In this document: positions 17,568 through 25,749 of the stretch, piece after piece
How the letters are laid out: each line of letters begins with the position of its first letter
Position numbering within the stretch: position 1 is the stretch's first letter
Assembly (NCBI RefSeq): GCF_900111245.1
Contig: NZ_FOGO01000003.1
Location: forward strand, 310,001 to 374,000
Direction: 5' to 3'
Source of the DNA: Streptomyces qinglanensis
GTDB taxonomy: Bacteria > Actinomycetota > Actinomycetes > Streptomycetales > Streptomycetaceae
Length of the DNA: 64,000 nt
The notes under the pieces: generated by a model
Databases searched by the model: none
Seen by the model: only the letters and a program-made list of their open reading frames with translations
Told to the model about the DNA's origin: nothing
Position numbers and translations under genes: made by a program

Positions 17568-17888
17568 TCACTCCATCGGCACGCCCACCGTCACCTCGAC
17601 CTCGTCCCCCAGGGCGCGGAAGCCCCGGACGAGCCAGGTCCGCTCCGGCAGCCGGGTGCCCGCACGCGTGGTGTGGCCGGAGACGACGAGGACGGCCTCA
17701 CCGTTGGAGGAGACCAGGACCTCGGCGTCGGTTGCGGCCCCGTCCGCGAACCGCAGCAGCAGTCCGGTGGCGAGCGGGTCCTCGGCATAGGCCGCGGGCC
17801 TGCTCAGCCCGTGGATGCGCACGGACGCGCCGCGGAAGAGGTGCGTGTAGGAGCAGACGGCGGTGTGCGGGGCGGCGTCAGGGGGCAC
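17568..17888 (-). CDS. Hypothetical protein, 106 aa
   Basis: I do not recognise this protein. It is an acidic 106-residue polypeptide predicted to be mostly beta strands (RIHGLSRPAAY, LLLRFADG, EVLVSSNGEAVLVVSG, WLVRGFRAL, EVEVTVGV), with no signal peptide or membrane segment. Its codon bias agrees with real coding in this frame. It lies alone between the SDR and a DUF1990 gene. The start at 17888 is the longest choice and has only a weak ribosome site, so it could be shorter. Confidence 0.6.
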   Translation of the reverse strand: MPPDAAPHTAVCSYTHLFRGASVRIHGLSRPAAYAEDPLATGLLLRFADGAATDAEVLVSSNGEAVLVVSGHTTRAGTRLPERTWLVRGFRALGDEVEVTVGVPME

Positions 17889-18061
17889 CGGATCCTCCGG
17901 CTCGGTCAGGGCGGGCGGGGCTCGGACGGACGGCTCCGGTCACCACCCTCCCCCACCCGCCCCCGGTCCGCACGCATGGCCGGTCCGCACGCGTGGCGCC
18001 GCCCCGGGGCCCTGCCGCCGCGTTCGGCGGACGGTGCGGCGGCGGCCCGACGCCGCGGAGG

Positions 18062-18862
18062 TCAGCACCGGACGGCCGCCTCGCAGGAGGCTGCCGGGAT
18101 GCCGCGGGTCTCGATGATGACGCCCCCTTCCACCCGGCCGCCCGCGATGGCGGCGGCGCCCAGGGCGAAGTGCACCCACATGTTGAACTGGATCTCCTTG
18201 GCCACCCGGAGCCGGCTGTAGAGCAGGTCGGCCCACCAGTCGCCGGCGCGCGACCACGCCTCGACGTGGAAGCGCAGTCCGTCCCCGGGGTCGTCGGCGG
18301 TGAACTGGATCTGCCCGGCCTCCAGATGCCCGTGCAGCGTGCCGAGCCGGATGGTGACCGGGTCGCGGTGGAGCACGCGCACCGGGCCGTCCCACGGGCC
18401 CGGCATCTGCACCCGGTACTCGTCGCCGGGACGCGCGGGCCCGGGCCCGCCGCGCGTCTTGTGGAAGACCGCCACGGTCGAGGGCGCCGGACGGTTGAGG
18501 TCGGCCGCGACCGCGCCGATCAGTTCCTCGGGGCCCATCCGGGCGCCCTGGATCCGGACGCCGAAGCGGCGGTGGAACATCGGCCCCACGCCGTCGGCGA
18601 GCCGCTTGGTGAGCTCGTCGACGCGGTCGGCGGGCAGCGGCGGCGGCAGGTCGCCGGAGTCCCCCGCCACCTCGCTGCGGTGCAGCGCGGTCACCCGCCA
18701 CATGTACTCCCAGGACACCAGCAGGACACCGGCCGGGAAGCGCAGCAGGGTGCCGATCCGCCGCCGTGCGGACGGCCTGCCGGGCCGCCTGGCCGGTGTC
18801 CGGCCGGAGCCGTTCCGGGCCCGAGCCCCGCTTCCCGACCGCATCCGTCCCTGTAGCGACAT
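18062..18862 (-). CDS. DUF1990 family protein (copy 1)
   Basis: This 266-residue protein has a DUF1990 (UPF0548) domain filling residues about 60-255; LGTLHGHLEAGQIQF is the family signature. The N-terminal 45 residues are strongly basic (Arg-rich), followed by a hydrophobic stretch (LLRFPAGVLLVSWEYMW) that may anchor it in the membrane. No enzyme activity is established for DUF1990. A second, diverged DUF1990 gene lies divergently at 19183, so the two form a paralogous pair across a short AT-richer promoter region. Start ATG 18862 was chosen because longer readings run into the opposite gene. Confidence 0.8.
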   Translation of the reverse strand: MSLQGRMRSGSGARARNGSGRTPARRPGRPSARRRIGTLLRFPAGVLLVSWEYMWRVTALHRSEVAGDSGDLPPPLPADRVDELTKRLADGVGPMFHRRFGVRIQGARMGPEELIGAVAADLNRPAPSTVAVFHKTRGGPGPARPGDEYRVQMPGPWDGPVRVLHRDPVTIRLGTLHGHLEAGQIQFTADDPGDGLRFHVEAWSRAGDWWADLLYSRLRVAKEIQFNMWVHFALGAAAIAGGRVEGGVIIETRGIPAASCEAAVRC

Positions 18863-18941
18863 AACACCTATGACACCATGAAAGCGATATGAGTGGGTAT
18901 CAGTGGCACTCATCTCTCCCACCCGAACCCTGGAGGTCGGC

Positions 18942-19193
18942 GTGCTGTTCGAAAAGCTGGTGCACCGGATCGGGCTGCGCAGGACGCATCTGCAACTGGC
19001 GTCGATGGGGTCCGTCGGACTCTGCATCGTCTTCTGGATGCGGGCGGCGAGCTTCGACCAGGACGAGCGGGGCAACGCCGAGCGCCGCGCCCTGTTCGTC
19101 GGCCTGTGGGCGCCCACGCTGTGGGGGATCAGCCAGTCGCTGGACGACGCCCCCGCCGGACGCCCCCGGCCGGACGGCCCGCATGCTGCGTGA
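18942..19193 (+). CDS. Small membrane-associated protein, 83 aa
   Basis: This short protein has two hydrophobic segments (LASMGSVGLCIVFWM, about 16-30, and RALFVGLWAPTLWGI, about 47-61), so a two-helix membrane protein is likely. The GTG at 18942 is preceded by GGAGG six bases upstream and is preferred over GTG 18903. Its 3' end overlaps the start of the DUF1990 gene by 11 bp, suggesting translational coupling and a joint function. I do not recognise the family. Confidence 0.65.
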   Translation: MLFEKLVHRIGLRRTHLQLASMGSVGLCIVFWMRAASFDQDERGNAERRALFVGLWAPTLWGISQSLDDAPAGRPRPDGPHAA

Positions 19194-19890
19194 GGGGCGC
19201 CTCTACCGTGCGCCGGCGGTCGCCGCGCTGCACTCCCTGGCCGATCGTACGGTCAACTACGCCCCTGTGACCGGGAGTCGGGTGCCCACCTGGAACGCGC
19301 GCTGGCACATCGACTACCTCCGGCAGCCGCTCGCGCGGGAACCGGCGGGCGACCCCGTGCGGGGCGGCGCGTGGGACATCGCCTGCCGCCTGGTGCGCGA
19401 CTACCAGTTCGCGGAGCCGTCGATCCTGCGCGCGCTCTACCGCGGCGACATGCCGCTGCTGGGCCGGGACATGCTGCTGGAGGGCCGGTTCGCCGGGCTG
19501 CGGTTCGACATGGGGGTCCGGGTGACGTCCGTGATCGACGAGACGCACGGCAGCGGCGCGGCGGAGTCCCGCGTGTGGGGCTGGGCCTACCGGACCCTCC
19601 AGGGCCATCTGGAGCAGGGCGAACTCGCCTACCAGGTCGTCAAGCGGCTGCGCACCGGCACGGTGGAGTTCCGTATCACCGGCCACTCGCGGCGGGCACC
19701 GCTGCCCAATCCGGTGGTGCGGACCGGCTTCGCGGTCTTCGGACGCTGGACGCAGCACCGCTTCTACCACGCGAGCGCCCGCAGACTGCGGCGGCTGCTG
19801 CGCGCGGAACTCGAGGGCGCGCCCCCGCTGGCGGCAGCGGCCCTGCCGGGCTACGACAACGTCGTGCTCGCGCCCACCCCGCGCCGCTGA
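19183..19890 (+). CDS. DUF1990 family protein (copy 2)
   Basis: This is a 235-residue DUF1990 protein with the family hallmark WGWAYRTLQGHLEQGE (about 130-145) and a conserved C-terminal region FGRWTQHRFYHASARRL. It differs from the divergent copy at 18062 by lacking the basic N-terminus and membrane stretch. ATG 19183 lies inside the end of the preceding small membrane gene, and the homologous region begins soon after it. Role unknown. Confidence 0.82.
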   Translation: MLREGRLYRAPAVAALHSLADRTVNYAPVTGSRVPTWNARWHIDYLRQPLAREPAGDPVRGGAWDIACRLVRDYQFAEPSILRALYRGDMPLLGRDMLLEGRFAGLRFDMGVRVTSVIDETHGSGAAESRVWGWAYRTLQGHLEQGELAYQVVKRLRTGTVEFRITGHSRRAPLPNPVVRTGFAVFGRWTQHRFYHASARRLRRLLRAELEGAPPLAAAALPGYDNVVLAPTPRR

Positions 19891-19931
19891 ACGCGTCGGC
19901 GGGCCCGCGACGCGCGCCGCCGACGAACGGT

Positions 19932-22019
19932 TCACCTGCGGCTGAGGACACCCGGCCACCAGGACATCGGGCCGATGTCCCGGACCAGCGCCGGCACCAG
20001 GAGGGAGCGCACCACCAGGGTGTCCAGGAGGACGCCGAAGGCGACGATGAAGGCGATCTGGGCGAGGAAGGCCAGCGGGATGACGGCGAGCGCCGCGAAG
20101 GTGGCGGCGAGCACGACACCCGCCGAGGTGATGACTCCGCCGGTGGCCGTCAGGCCGCGCAGCACGCCCTCCCGCACGCCGTGCCGCAGCGACTCCTCGC
20201 GGACCCGGGACATCAGGAAGATGTTGTAGTCCACGCCCAGGGCCACCAGGAAGACGAAGCCGTAGAGCGGTACCGAGGCGTCCGCTCCGCTGAAGCCGAC
20301 CAGTTCCCGGAAGACCAGCGCGGAGACGCCCAGGGTGGCGAAGAAGCTGAGCGCGACGGTGGCCACCAGCAGGAGCGGCATCAGCAGCGAGCGCAGCAGC
20401 GCGACCAGGATGACCAGAATGATGACCAGGACCACCGGCACGATCAGCGCGCGGTCGCGTTCGGCCGTCCGCTGGGTGTCGTACTGCCGGGCCGTGTAGC
20501 CGCCGACCAGCGCGTCGGAGCCCGGGACGGCCCGCACCGCCTCGCGCAGCCGCTCGACCGTGCGCTTGGCGGCATCGCTGTCCGCGGCGTCCTCCAGGGT
20601 GACCTGGAGACGGACCCTGCCGTCCACGACCTGCGGCGCCTCGGCGTCCGGGCGGCCCTTGGCGCCCAGCGGCACGGCCGAGGCCACTCCTTCGGTGCCG
20701 AGCGCCGCCCGCCGCACCTTCGGGAGGGCCTGCTCGTCGGTGAGCACCGTGGCCGGGTTTCCGGAGCCGCCGGGGAAGTGCTCGCCGAGGGTCCGCTGGG
20801 CGGCGACGGACGGCGCGTCGTTGATGAAGATCTCGTCCAGCGGTACGCCCCGGGCGTTCAGCAGCGGCACGAAAGCACTCGCCGCGAGCAGCACCGCGAG
20901 CGTGCAGGCCCAGATCCTCCGGGGCGCTCGGTCCACGACGCGCGCCACCCGCGGCCAGACCCCGCCCGGTGCCGACGCCTCCCGCTGCTCCGGCGAGTGC
21001 GGCAGCCTGGCCGGCCAGTAGGCGAAGCGGCCGAGGAGTGCCAGTACCGCGGGGAGGAACGTCAGAGCGCTGAGGAGCGCGCAGACGATCCCGATGGAGC
21101 CCACGGGTCCCAGGGCGCGGTTGTTGGTCAGGTCGCTGAGCAGGAGGGCCAGCAGCCCGGCGACGACGGTGCCGGCACTGGCCAGTACCGGTCCGACGGA
21201 CCGGCGCAGCGCGGCCCGGACGGCGGCCTCGCGACGGTGCCCCGCACGCAGTTCCTCCCGGAACCGCGCGGTCAGCAGCAGCGCGTAGTCCGTCGCCGCA
21301 CCGATCACCAGGATGGACAGGATCCCCTGCACCTGGCCGTCGACGCGGACCATGTCGTGCCGGGCGAGCGCGTAGACGGCCGCGCAGGCCAGTCCGAGGG
21401 CGAAGACCGCACCGAGGATGATCACCAGGGGGAGCAGCACACTGCGGTAGACCAGGACGAGGATCAGCAGCACGGCGGCGAGGGCCACCCCCAGCAGCAG
21501 CCCGTCGATCCCGGCGAACGCGTCCGAGAGATCGGCCTGGGTGGCGGCCGGCCCGGCGAGGCGCACCGTCGTCCCGGGGACTTCCCCGGCGGCCGAGCGC
21601 AGCTTCTCCAGCGCCGCGGGGAGTTCCTCACCGAGGTCGGGGCGGAGCTGGACGACGCCCTGCAGTGCCGCCCCGTCCCGGGAGGGGACGGCGGGGGTGG
21701 GCGGACCGACCGCGCCGATGCGGTCGGCGGCCCGGTCGAGCGCGCGCGATGCGGCCCCGCGCTGCGCGCGGGTGACGGGCTGTTCGTCGCCGGACGTCCA
21801 CACCACGATGGCGGGCAGGGTCTCCTGCTGGTCGAACGCCTTCTGCTGGTCCAGGACCTTGGTGGACTCGGCGCTGCGCGGCAGGAAGGCGGCCTCGTCG
21901 TTGGTGGCGACCTCGCCGAGCTTCCCGGCGAACGGTCCCAGCGCGCCGCCGACGGCGATCCAGACGACGAGCAGCAGAATCGGGACCGAGAGGCGGGCGA
22001 GACGCGGCGCGGACGGCAT
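19932..22019 (-). CDS. MMPL/RND-type membrane transporter
   Basis: This 695-residue proton-driven exporter of the MMPL/actinorhodin-transporter class has the typical duplicated layout. Each half has one membrane helix, a large extracytoplasmic loop (about 40-165 and 380-500), then five helices. ATDYALLL and GVDYNIFLMSRV are the conserved helix-4 motifs carrying the proton-relay aspartates. Such proteins export lipids, antibiotics or other hydrophobic compounds. The start is ATG 22019, behind a GGAGG site. A MarR repressor gene lies immediately upstream on the same strand, with an operator between them, suggesting drug- or metabolite-induced export. Confidence 0.92.
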   Translation of the reverse strand: MPSAPRLARLSVPILLLVVWIAVGGALGPFAGKLGEVATNDEAAFLPRSAESTKVLDQQKAFDQQETLPAIVVWTSGDEQPVTRAQRGAASRALDRAADRIGAVGPPTPAVPSRDGAALQGVVQLRPDLGEELPAALEKLRSAAGEVPGTTVRLAGPAATQADLSDAFAGIDGLLLGVALAAVLLILVLVYRSVLLPLVIILGAVFALGLACAAVYALARHDMVRVDGQVQGILSILVIGAATDYALLLTARFREELRAGHRREAAVRAALRRSVGPVLASAGTVVAGLLALLLSDLTNNRALGPVGSIGIVCALLSALTFLPAVLALLGRFAYWPARLPHSPEQREASAPGGVWPRVARVVDRAPRRIWACTLAVLLAASAFVPLLNARGVPLDEIFINDAPSVAAQRTLGEHFPGGSGNPATVLTDEQALPKVRRAALGTEGVASAVPLGAKGRPDAEAPQVVDGRVRLQVTLEDAADSDAAKRTVERLREAVRAVPGSDALVGGYTARQYDTQRTAERDRALIVPVVLVIILVILVALLRSLLMPLLLVATVALSFFATLGVSALVFRELVGFSGADASVPLYGFVFLVALGVDYNIFLMSRVREESLRHGVREGVLRGLTATGGVITSAGVVLAATFAALAVIPLAFLAQIAFIVAFGVLLDTLVVRSLLVPALVRDIGPMSWWPGVLSRR

Positions 22020-22051
22020 GCATCCTCCGGGGGTGGGCGCGGGCAAACCAG

Positions 22052-22080
22052 TTCAACGATTGGCTATCTTAATCATTGAA
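22052..22080. promoter_or_regulatory. MarR-type operator upstream of MMPL exporter
   Basis: TTCAACGATT (22052-22061) and AATCATTGAA (22071-22080) form a 10-bp inverted repeat with one mismatch and a 9-bp spacer. The site is AT-rich against a GC-rich background and lies about 33 bp before the exporter start, where MarR or TetR proteins usually bind. Confidence 0.7.
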
Positions 22081-22138
22081 TTAATCTGCTCCGCATGCCG
22101 CCGCCACCGCGACTGCGCACACCGCCACCGCGGAGCCG

Positions 22139-22636
22139 TCAGTTCCCGCCCTCGCGGAGGGCGGAGAGCTCCTGGTTCAGCAGGGTGAGGAAGCGCAGCG
22201 CCACGCGCTGTTCCTCGTCGTCGAGTTGCGAGCGGGCGCGGTCGGTCGCCTGCGCCAGCGGCCGGAAGTACCCGCGCGCAGCCGCCCGCGCGTCGCTGGG
22301 GTAGTGCAGGCGGACCACCCGCCGGTCGGCCGGATCCCGGGAGCGCCGCACGTGCCCGGCCCGCTCCAGCCGGTCCAGACAGGCCGTCACCGCACCGGAG
22401 GTGAGCCCCAGATGCTCCCGCAGCAGCCCCGGGGTGAGCGGCTCCTCCGCGTCGAGGATCGCGGCCAGCGCGGCGGCGTCGGTGGCGTGCAGCCCCTGGG
22501 CGGCGGCGAACCCGTGGACCAGTCGGCCGAATTCTCCGTTCATCCTCCGCAGCGCCACGGCGAACTGCTGGAGATCCGCGGAGCCGGTCCCGGCGGTGCC
22601 GCCGTCCGCCTGCCGGCCCCCGTCTGCACTGGTCAT
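22139..22636 (-). CDS. MarR-family regulator, adjacent to MMPL exporter
   Basis: This 165-residue MarR winged-helix protein has a recognition region LREHLGLTSGAVTACLDRLERAGHVRRSRDPADRRVVRL (about 70-108). It is upstream of, and codirectional with, the MMPL exporter, and the AT-rich inverted repeat between them is the expected binding site. The ATG at 22636 is preceded by TAGAGT with 6 nt between, so the transcript is probably leaderless. Confidence 0.9.
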   Translation of the reverse strand: MTSADGGRQADGGTAGTGSADLQQFAVALRRMNGEFGRLVHGFAAAQGLHATDAAALAAILDAEEPLTPGLLREHLGLTSGAVTACLDRLERAGHVRRSRDPADRRVVRLHYPSDARAAARGYFRPLAQATDRARSQLDDEEQRVALRFLTLLNQELSALREGGN

Positions 22637-22760
22637 CCGGCCACTCTATAGAAGAGCCCGACCATACGGCCGCCCGCACGGAGGCCCCGGGTCCGGGCAG
22701 CGGCAGGCCGGGATCCACTGGCGGCCTGTTGCGGCCGGCACCGTCGCCTGCGCGTGGTGC

Positions 22761-23294
22761 TCAGCGTTCTGCGCGCGGCTCTTCGGGCTGGGCGGCGGCT
22801 TGCACCAGGTTGTGCTCCAGCCGCTCCAGGGCGGCGAGTGCGTCGGCGCGCTCACCGTCGGAGAGACCCGCGGTCGAGATGTCCTCGAGTTGGCTCCAGA
22901 CCTGCTCGACTTCACGGCGCAGGGCGTGGCTGGCAGCCGTGGGCTCGATGAGCGAGGCCCGTTTGTCGGTGGGCGAGGGGCGGCGGCGGACGAAGCCGGC
23001 CTGCTCGAGGCGGCGGACGGTGCGGGTCATGGTGGCGGCGTCGGAGTCCATCAGGCGCACCAGGTCGATCTGCCGCTGGGCGCCGAGTTCCCACAGGTGC
23101 ATCATGACCAGCTCCTGCCCCGGGTGCAGGCCGATGCGGCGCAGCAACTGCCCCGCGTACATGCGGTGCAGGCGGGCCAGCCGGAAGATCGCATGGCTGA
23201 TCGGCCCGCTGCCGGCCGCACCCGGGACCGGGACGGCGGCCTGCTGTGCCGTCACTCCGGAGCTCCGACCGGCTTCGGGTGTGGACTCGGCCAT
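22761..23294 (-). CDS. MarR-family regulator, divergent from ene-reductase operon
   Basis: This 177-residue MarR protein has the winged helix at about residues 70-120 (RQIDLVRLMDSDAATMTRTVRRLEQAGF, then RRRPSPTDKRASL). No cysteine sits near the ligand pocket in an obvious redox-switch position. A TAGGGT -10 element lies at 23326-23331 on the minus strand. It faces the Old Yellow Enzyme gene across a 252-bp region holding repeated TTACTTGCT elements, so it likely represses that set and itself. Confidence 0.9.
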   Translation of the reverse strand: MAESTPEAGRSSGVTAQQAAVPVPGAAGSGPISHAIFRLARLHRMYAGQLLRRIGLHPGQELVMMHLWELGAQRQIDLVRLMDSDAATMTRTVRRLEQAGFVRRRPSPTDKRASLIEPTAASHALRREVEQVWSQLEDISTAGLSDGERADALAALERLEHNLVQAAAQPEEPRAER

Positions 23295-23391
23295 CTCTTC
23301 CTCACTCTCCTGCTTGGACAGTGCAACCCTACCGCGGATCAGTGACTCAGAGGAGTGTTCCGGCCCCTCGAGAGGCGCTTATGCCCAGGTA

Positions 23392-23472
23392 GAAGCGTGT
23401 TACTTGCTTCACTTCTGCCTCCGGGAAGCAGCACCAGGGGAATTTACTGTCCGGACAAGTGTTTTACTTGCT
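23392..23472. promoter_or_regulatory. Operator cluster for divergent MarR/ene-reductase genes
   Basis: TTACTTGCT occurs twice (23400-23408 and 23464-23472). The second copy is part of the perfect inverted repeat CAAGT-GTTTT-ACTTG (23456-23470), which overlaps the palindrome TGTCCGGACA (23448-23457). GAAGC/GCTTC arms flank the first copy. This is consistent with two MarR dimer sites controlling both directions. Confidence 0.6.
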
Positions 23473-23546
23473 CAGACAGGCAATGGCGTGCCGACATCCC
23501 GTGGCCCGCCATGCGAGAAACGTCCCGCACTCCGAGGGAGAGGCTC

Positions 23547-24617
23547 ATGACCACTGCTTTCGAACCCGTCGTCCTGGGCGGCAGGCCCCTGGCCAATCGC
23601 GTCGTGATGGCACCGATGACCCGCAGCCGTGCCTACGGGCCCGGCGCCGAACCGACCGAGTTGATGGCGACGTACTACGCGCAGCGCGCCGGCGCCGGAC
23701 TGATCGTCACGGAGGGCATCCAGCCCTCGGCGGCCGGGCAGGGCTACCCCGACACCCCGGGGCTGCACACGCCCGGGCAGGTGCGGGCGTGGCGGACGGT
23801 GACCGACGCAGTGCACCGCGCGGGCTGCGTGATCTTCGCGCAGCTGATGCACACCGGACGGATCGGCCACCCCAGCCTGCTTCCCGAGGGCCTGGTACCG
23901 CAGGCTCCGTCGGCGGTGGCCGCCAAGGGCCAGGTCTTCACCCACGAAGGGCCGAAGGACTTCGTGACGCCGAAGGCGCTGAGCGGGACGGACGTCGAGG
24001 AGGCGATCGCCGACTTCGCCGCCGCGGCCCGCAACGCGATCGAGGCCGGCTTCGACGGTGTGGAGATCCACGGCGCCAACGGCTACCTGATCCACCAGTT
24101 CCTCGCGGACAACACCAACCGCCGCAGCGATGCCTGGGGCGGATCGACCCGAGGGCGCATCCGGTTCGCCGCCGAGGTCGCCGCAGCCGTGGCCGCGTCG
24201 ATCGGCAGCCACCGCGTGGGCCTGCGGATCTCTCCCGGGAACCGGTACAACGACATCGTCGAGGACCACCCGGGCGAGGTGTACGGGGCCCTGCTGGAGC
24301 GGCTCGCCGACCTGGATCTGGCCTACCTGCACCTGATGGAGGGCCCGGACTCCGAACTGACCGCGCGGCTGCGCGCGGCATGGCCCGGCCCGTTCGTGCT
24401 CAATCCGTTCACCCACCCCGACGCCACCGGCCCGGATGCGCTGAAGCTGGTCGAGGACGGCAGCGCGGACATGGTCGCCTACGGGGCACTGTTCCTGGCC
24501 AACCCCGACCTGCCCCGGCGGCTGGCCGCCGGCGGCCCGTTCAACGCCCCGGACAGGGCCACCTTCTACGGCGGCGACCACCGCGGATACACCGACTACC
24601 CCGCCCTCACCGCCTGA
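23547..24617 (+). CDS. Old Yellow Enzyme-family ene-reductase
   Basis: This 356-residue FMN-dependent NAD(P)H:flavin oxidoreductase of the NemA/OYE class reduces activated C=C bonds, and often nitro groups, of electrophiles. Family motifs are seen: NRVVMAPMTRSRA (about 15-27), FAQLMHTGR, EIHGANGYLIHQFL (with the substrate-binding His-x-x-Asn), NRRSDAWGGS and the C-terminal FYGGDHRGYTDYP. The start is ATG 23547, after GGGAGAGG. It heads a possible operon with an MDR reductase and a hydrolase, a grouping typical of detoxification of reactive electrophiles. Confidence 0.93.
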   Translation: MTTAFEPVVLGGRPLANRVVMAPMTRSRAYGPGAEPTELMATYYAQRAGAGLIVTEGIQPSAAGQGYPDTPGLHTPGQVRAWRTVTDAVHRAGCVIFAQLMHTGRIGHPSLLPEGLVPQAPSAVAAKGQVFTHEGPKDFVTPKALSGTDVEEAIADFAAAARNAIEAGFDGVEIHGANGYLIHQFLADNTNRRSDAWGGSTRGRIRFAAEVAAAVAASIGSHRVGLRISPGNRYNDIVEDHPGEVYGALLERLADLDLAYLHLMEGPDSELTARLRAAWPGPFVLNPFTHPDATGPDALKLVEDGSADMVAYGALFLANPDLPRRLAAGGPFNAPDRATFYGGDHRGYTDYPALTA

Positions 24618-24706
24618 GCGGGCCGCGCCGGGGCCGCACAGCGCGCCGGAGCGCATGCGGTCCGCCCCCTGCCCCTTTCCCCTCCGCCTCCACCAGGGAG
24701 TCCCTG

Positions 24707-25612
24707 ATGTCCAGAGCAATCACTTTCTCCGCGTACGGCGCTCCCGAAGTGCTGCGGCTTTCGCAGGTCACCGCGCCGGAGCCCGGCCCGGGCCAGGTCC
24801 GGATCCGCGTGCGGGCCGCTTCCGTGAACCCGCTCGACATGAAGATCCGGTCCGGTCTGATGGCCGGCACCGTCCCGGCCCGCTTTCCCGTGGTCCCCGG
24901 CCTCGACGCGGCCGGCGTCGTCGACGCCGTCGGCGAGGGGGCCGATGCGGCCGTCGGCGACGAGGTCCTCGGCGCCGCCGTCGGCGGCGGCTACGCCCAG
25001 TACGCCCTGCTCGACCGGCCGGTCGCCAAGCCCGCAGCACTCTCGTGGGAGGTGGCCGCTTCGCTGGTCACCGTCGGGCGGACCGCGCTCCGTGTCCTGA
25101 GGCAACTGGACGTGCGGAGGGGACAGACCCTCCTCGTCCACGGCGCCGGTGGCAGCGTGGGCTTCGTCACGGTGCAGTTGGCCGTCGCCCGCGGCATCAC
25201 CGTCATCGGAACAGCCGGGGAGCACGACATCGAGCGCGTCGGGGCGGCGGGAGCCACCGCGGTGCGCTATGGCGACGGCTGGGTGGAGCGCGTGCGGGCA
25301 GCGGCGGCACACGGAGTCGACTCCGTCCTCGACGCCTCCGGGGCGGGCGTCCTCGCCGACTCCGCAGCTCTGGCCGGGGACAGCGCGCACGTCCTCACCA
25401 TCGCCGACATGACGGCCGCACAGCACGGTGTCCGCTTCAGTGCCGACGGTCCCGGCCAGGCACCGGAGGATCTGCCGCTGCTGGCCGAGTCGGCCGCCTC
25501 CGGCACGCTGACCCTGCCCGTCCGGCGGACCTACCCGCTCGAGCAGGCCGCCACCGCGCACGCCGACCTGGAAGCCCGCCGCATCCGGGGCAAAGCCGTC
25601 CTGCTGCCCTGA
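24707..25612 (+). CDS. NADP-dependent MDR oxidoreductase (quinone reductase-like)
   Basis: This 301-residue zinc-independent medium-chain dehydrogenase/reductase has a GroES-like N-terminal domain (about 10-120) and a Rossmann domain with VHGAGGSVGFVTVQLA (about 145-160). The absence of zinc ligands places it with quinone or enone reductases. It follows the ene-reductase by 89 bp on the same strand and may act on related electrophilic carbonyls. The start is ATG 24707, with a GGGAGT site. Confidence 0.9.
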   Translation: MSRAITFSAYGAPEVLRLSQVTAPEPGPGQVRIRVRAASVNPLDMKIRSGLMAGTVPARFPVVPGLDAAGVVDAVGEGADAAVGDEVLGAAVGGGYAQYALLDRPVAKPAALSWEVAASLVTVGRTALRVLRQLDVRRGQTLLVHGAGGSVGFVTVQLAVARGITVIGTAGEHDIERVGAAGATAVRYGDGWVERVRAAAAHGVDSVLDASGAGVLADSAALAGDSAHVLTIADMTAAQHGVRFSADGPGQAPEDLPLLAESAASGTLTLPVRRTYPLEQAATAHADLEARRIRGKAVLLP

Positions 25613-25749
25613 CCTGACCTGCCGCCACGCCCGCCCGAGCGGACGCGGCGCCCCCGGGGCCCGCGGCCCGGATCCCCTGACGGCCGCGCCCCACCACCGC
25701 ACCCACCGGATCCGTCCTTCCCCGGAGATCCGCACAGAAGGGAACACCC

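Noticed and set aside
19371..22079. Plus-strand open frame of 902 codons
   Set aside because: Its first part duplicates the DUF1990 gene in another frame and the rest is antisense to the MMPL exporter.
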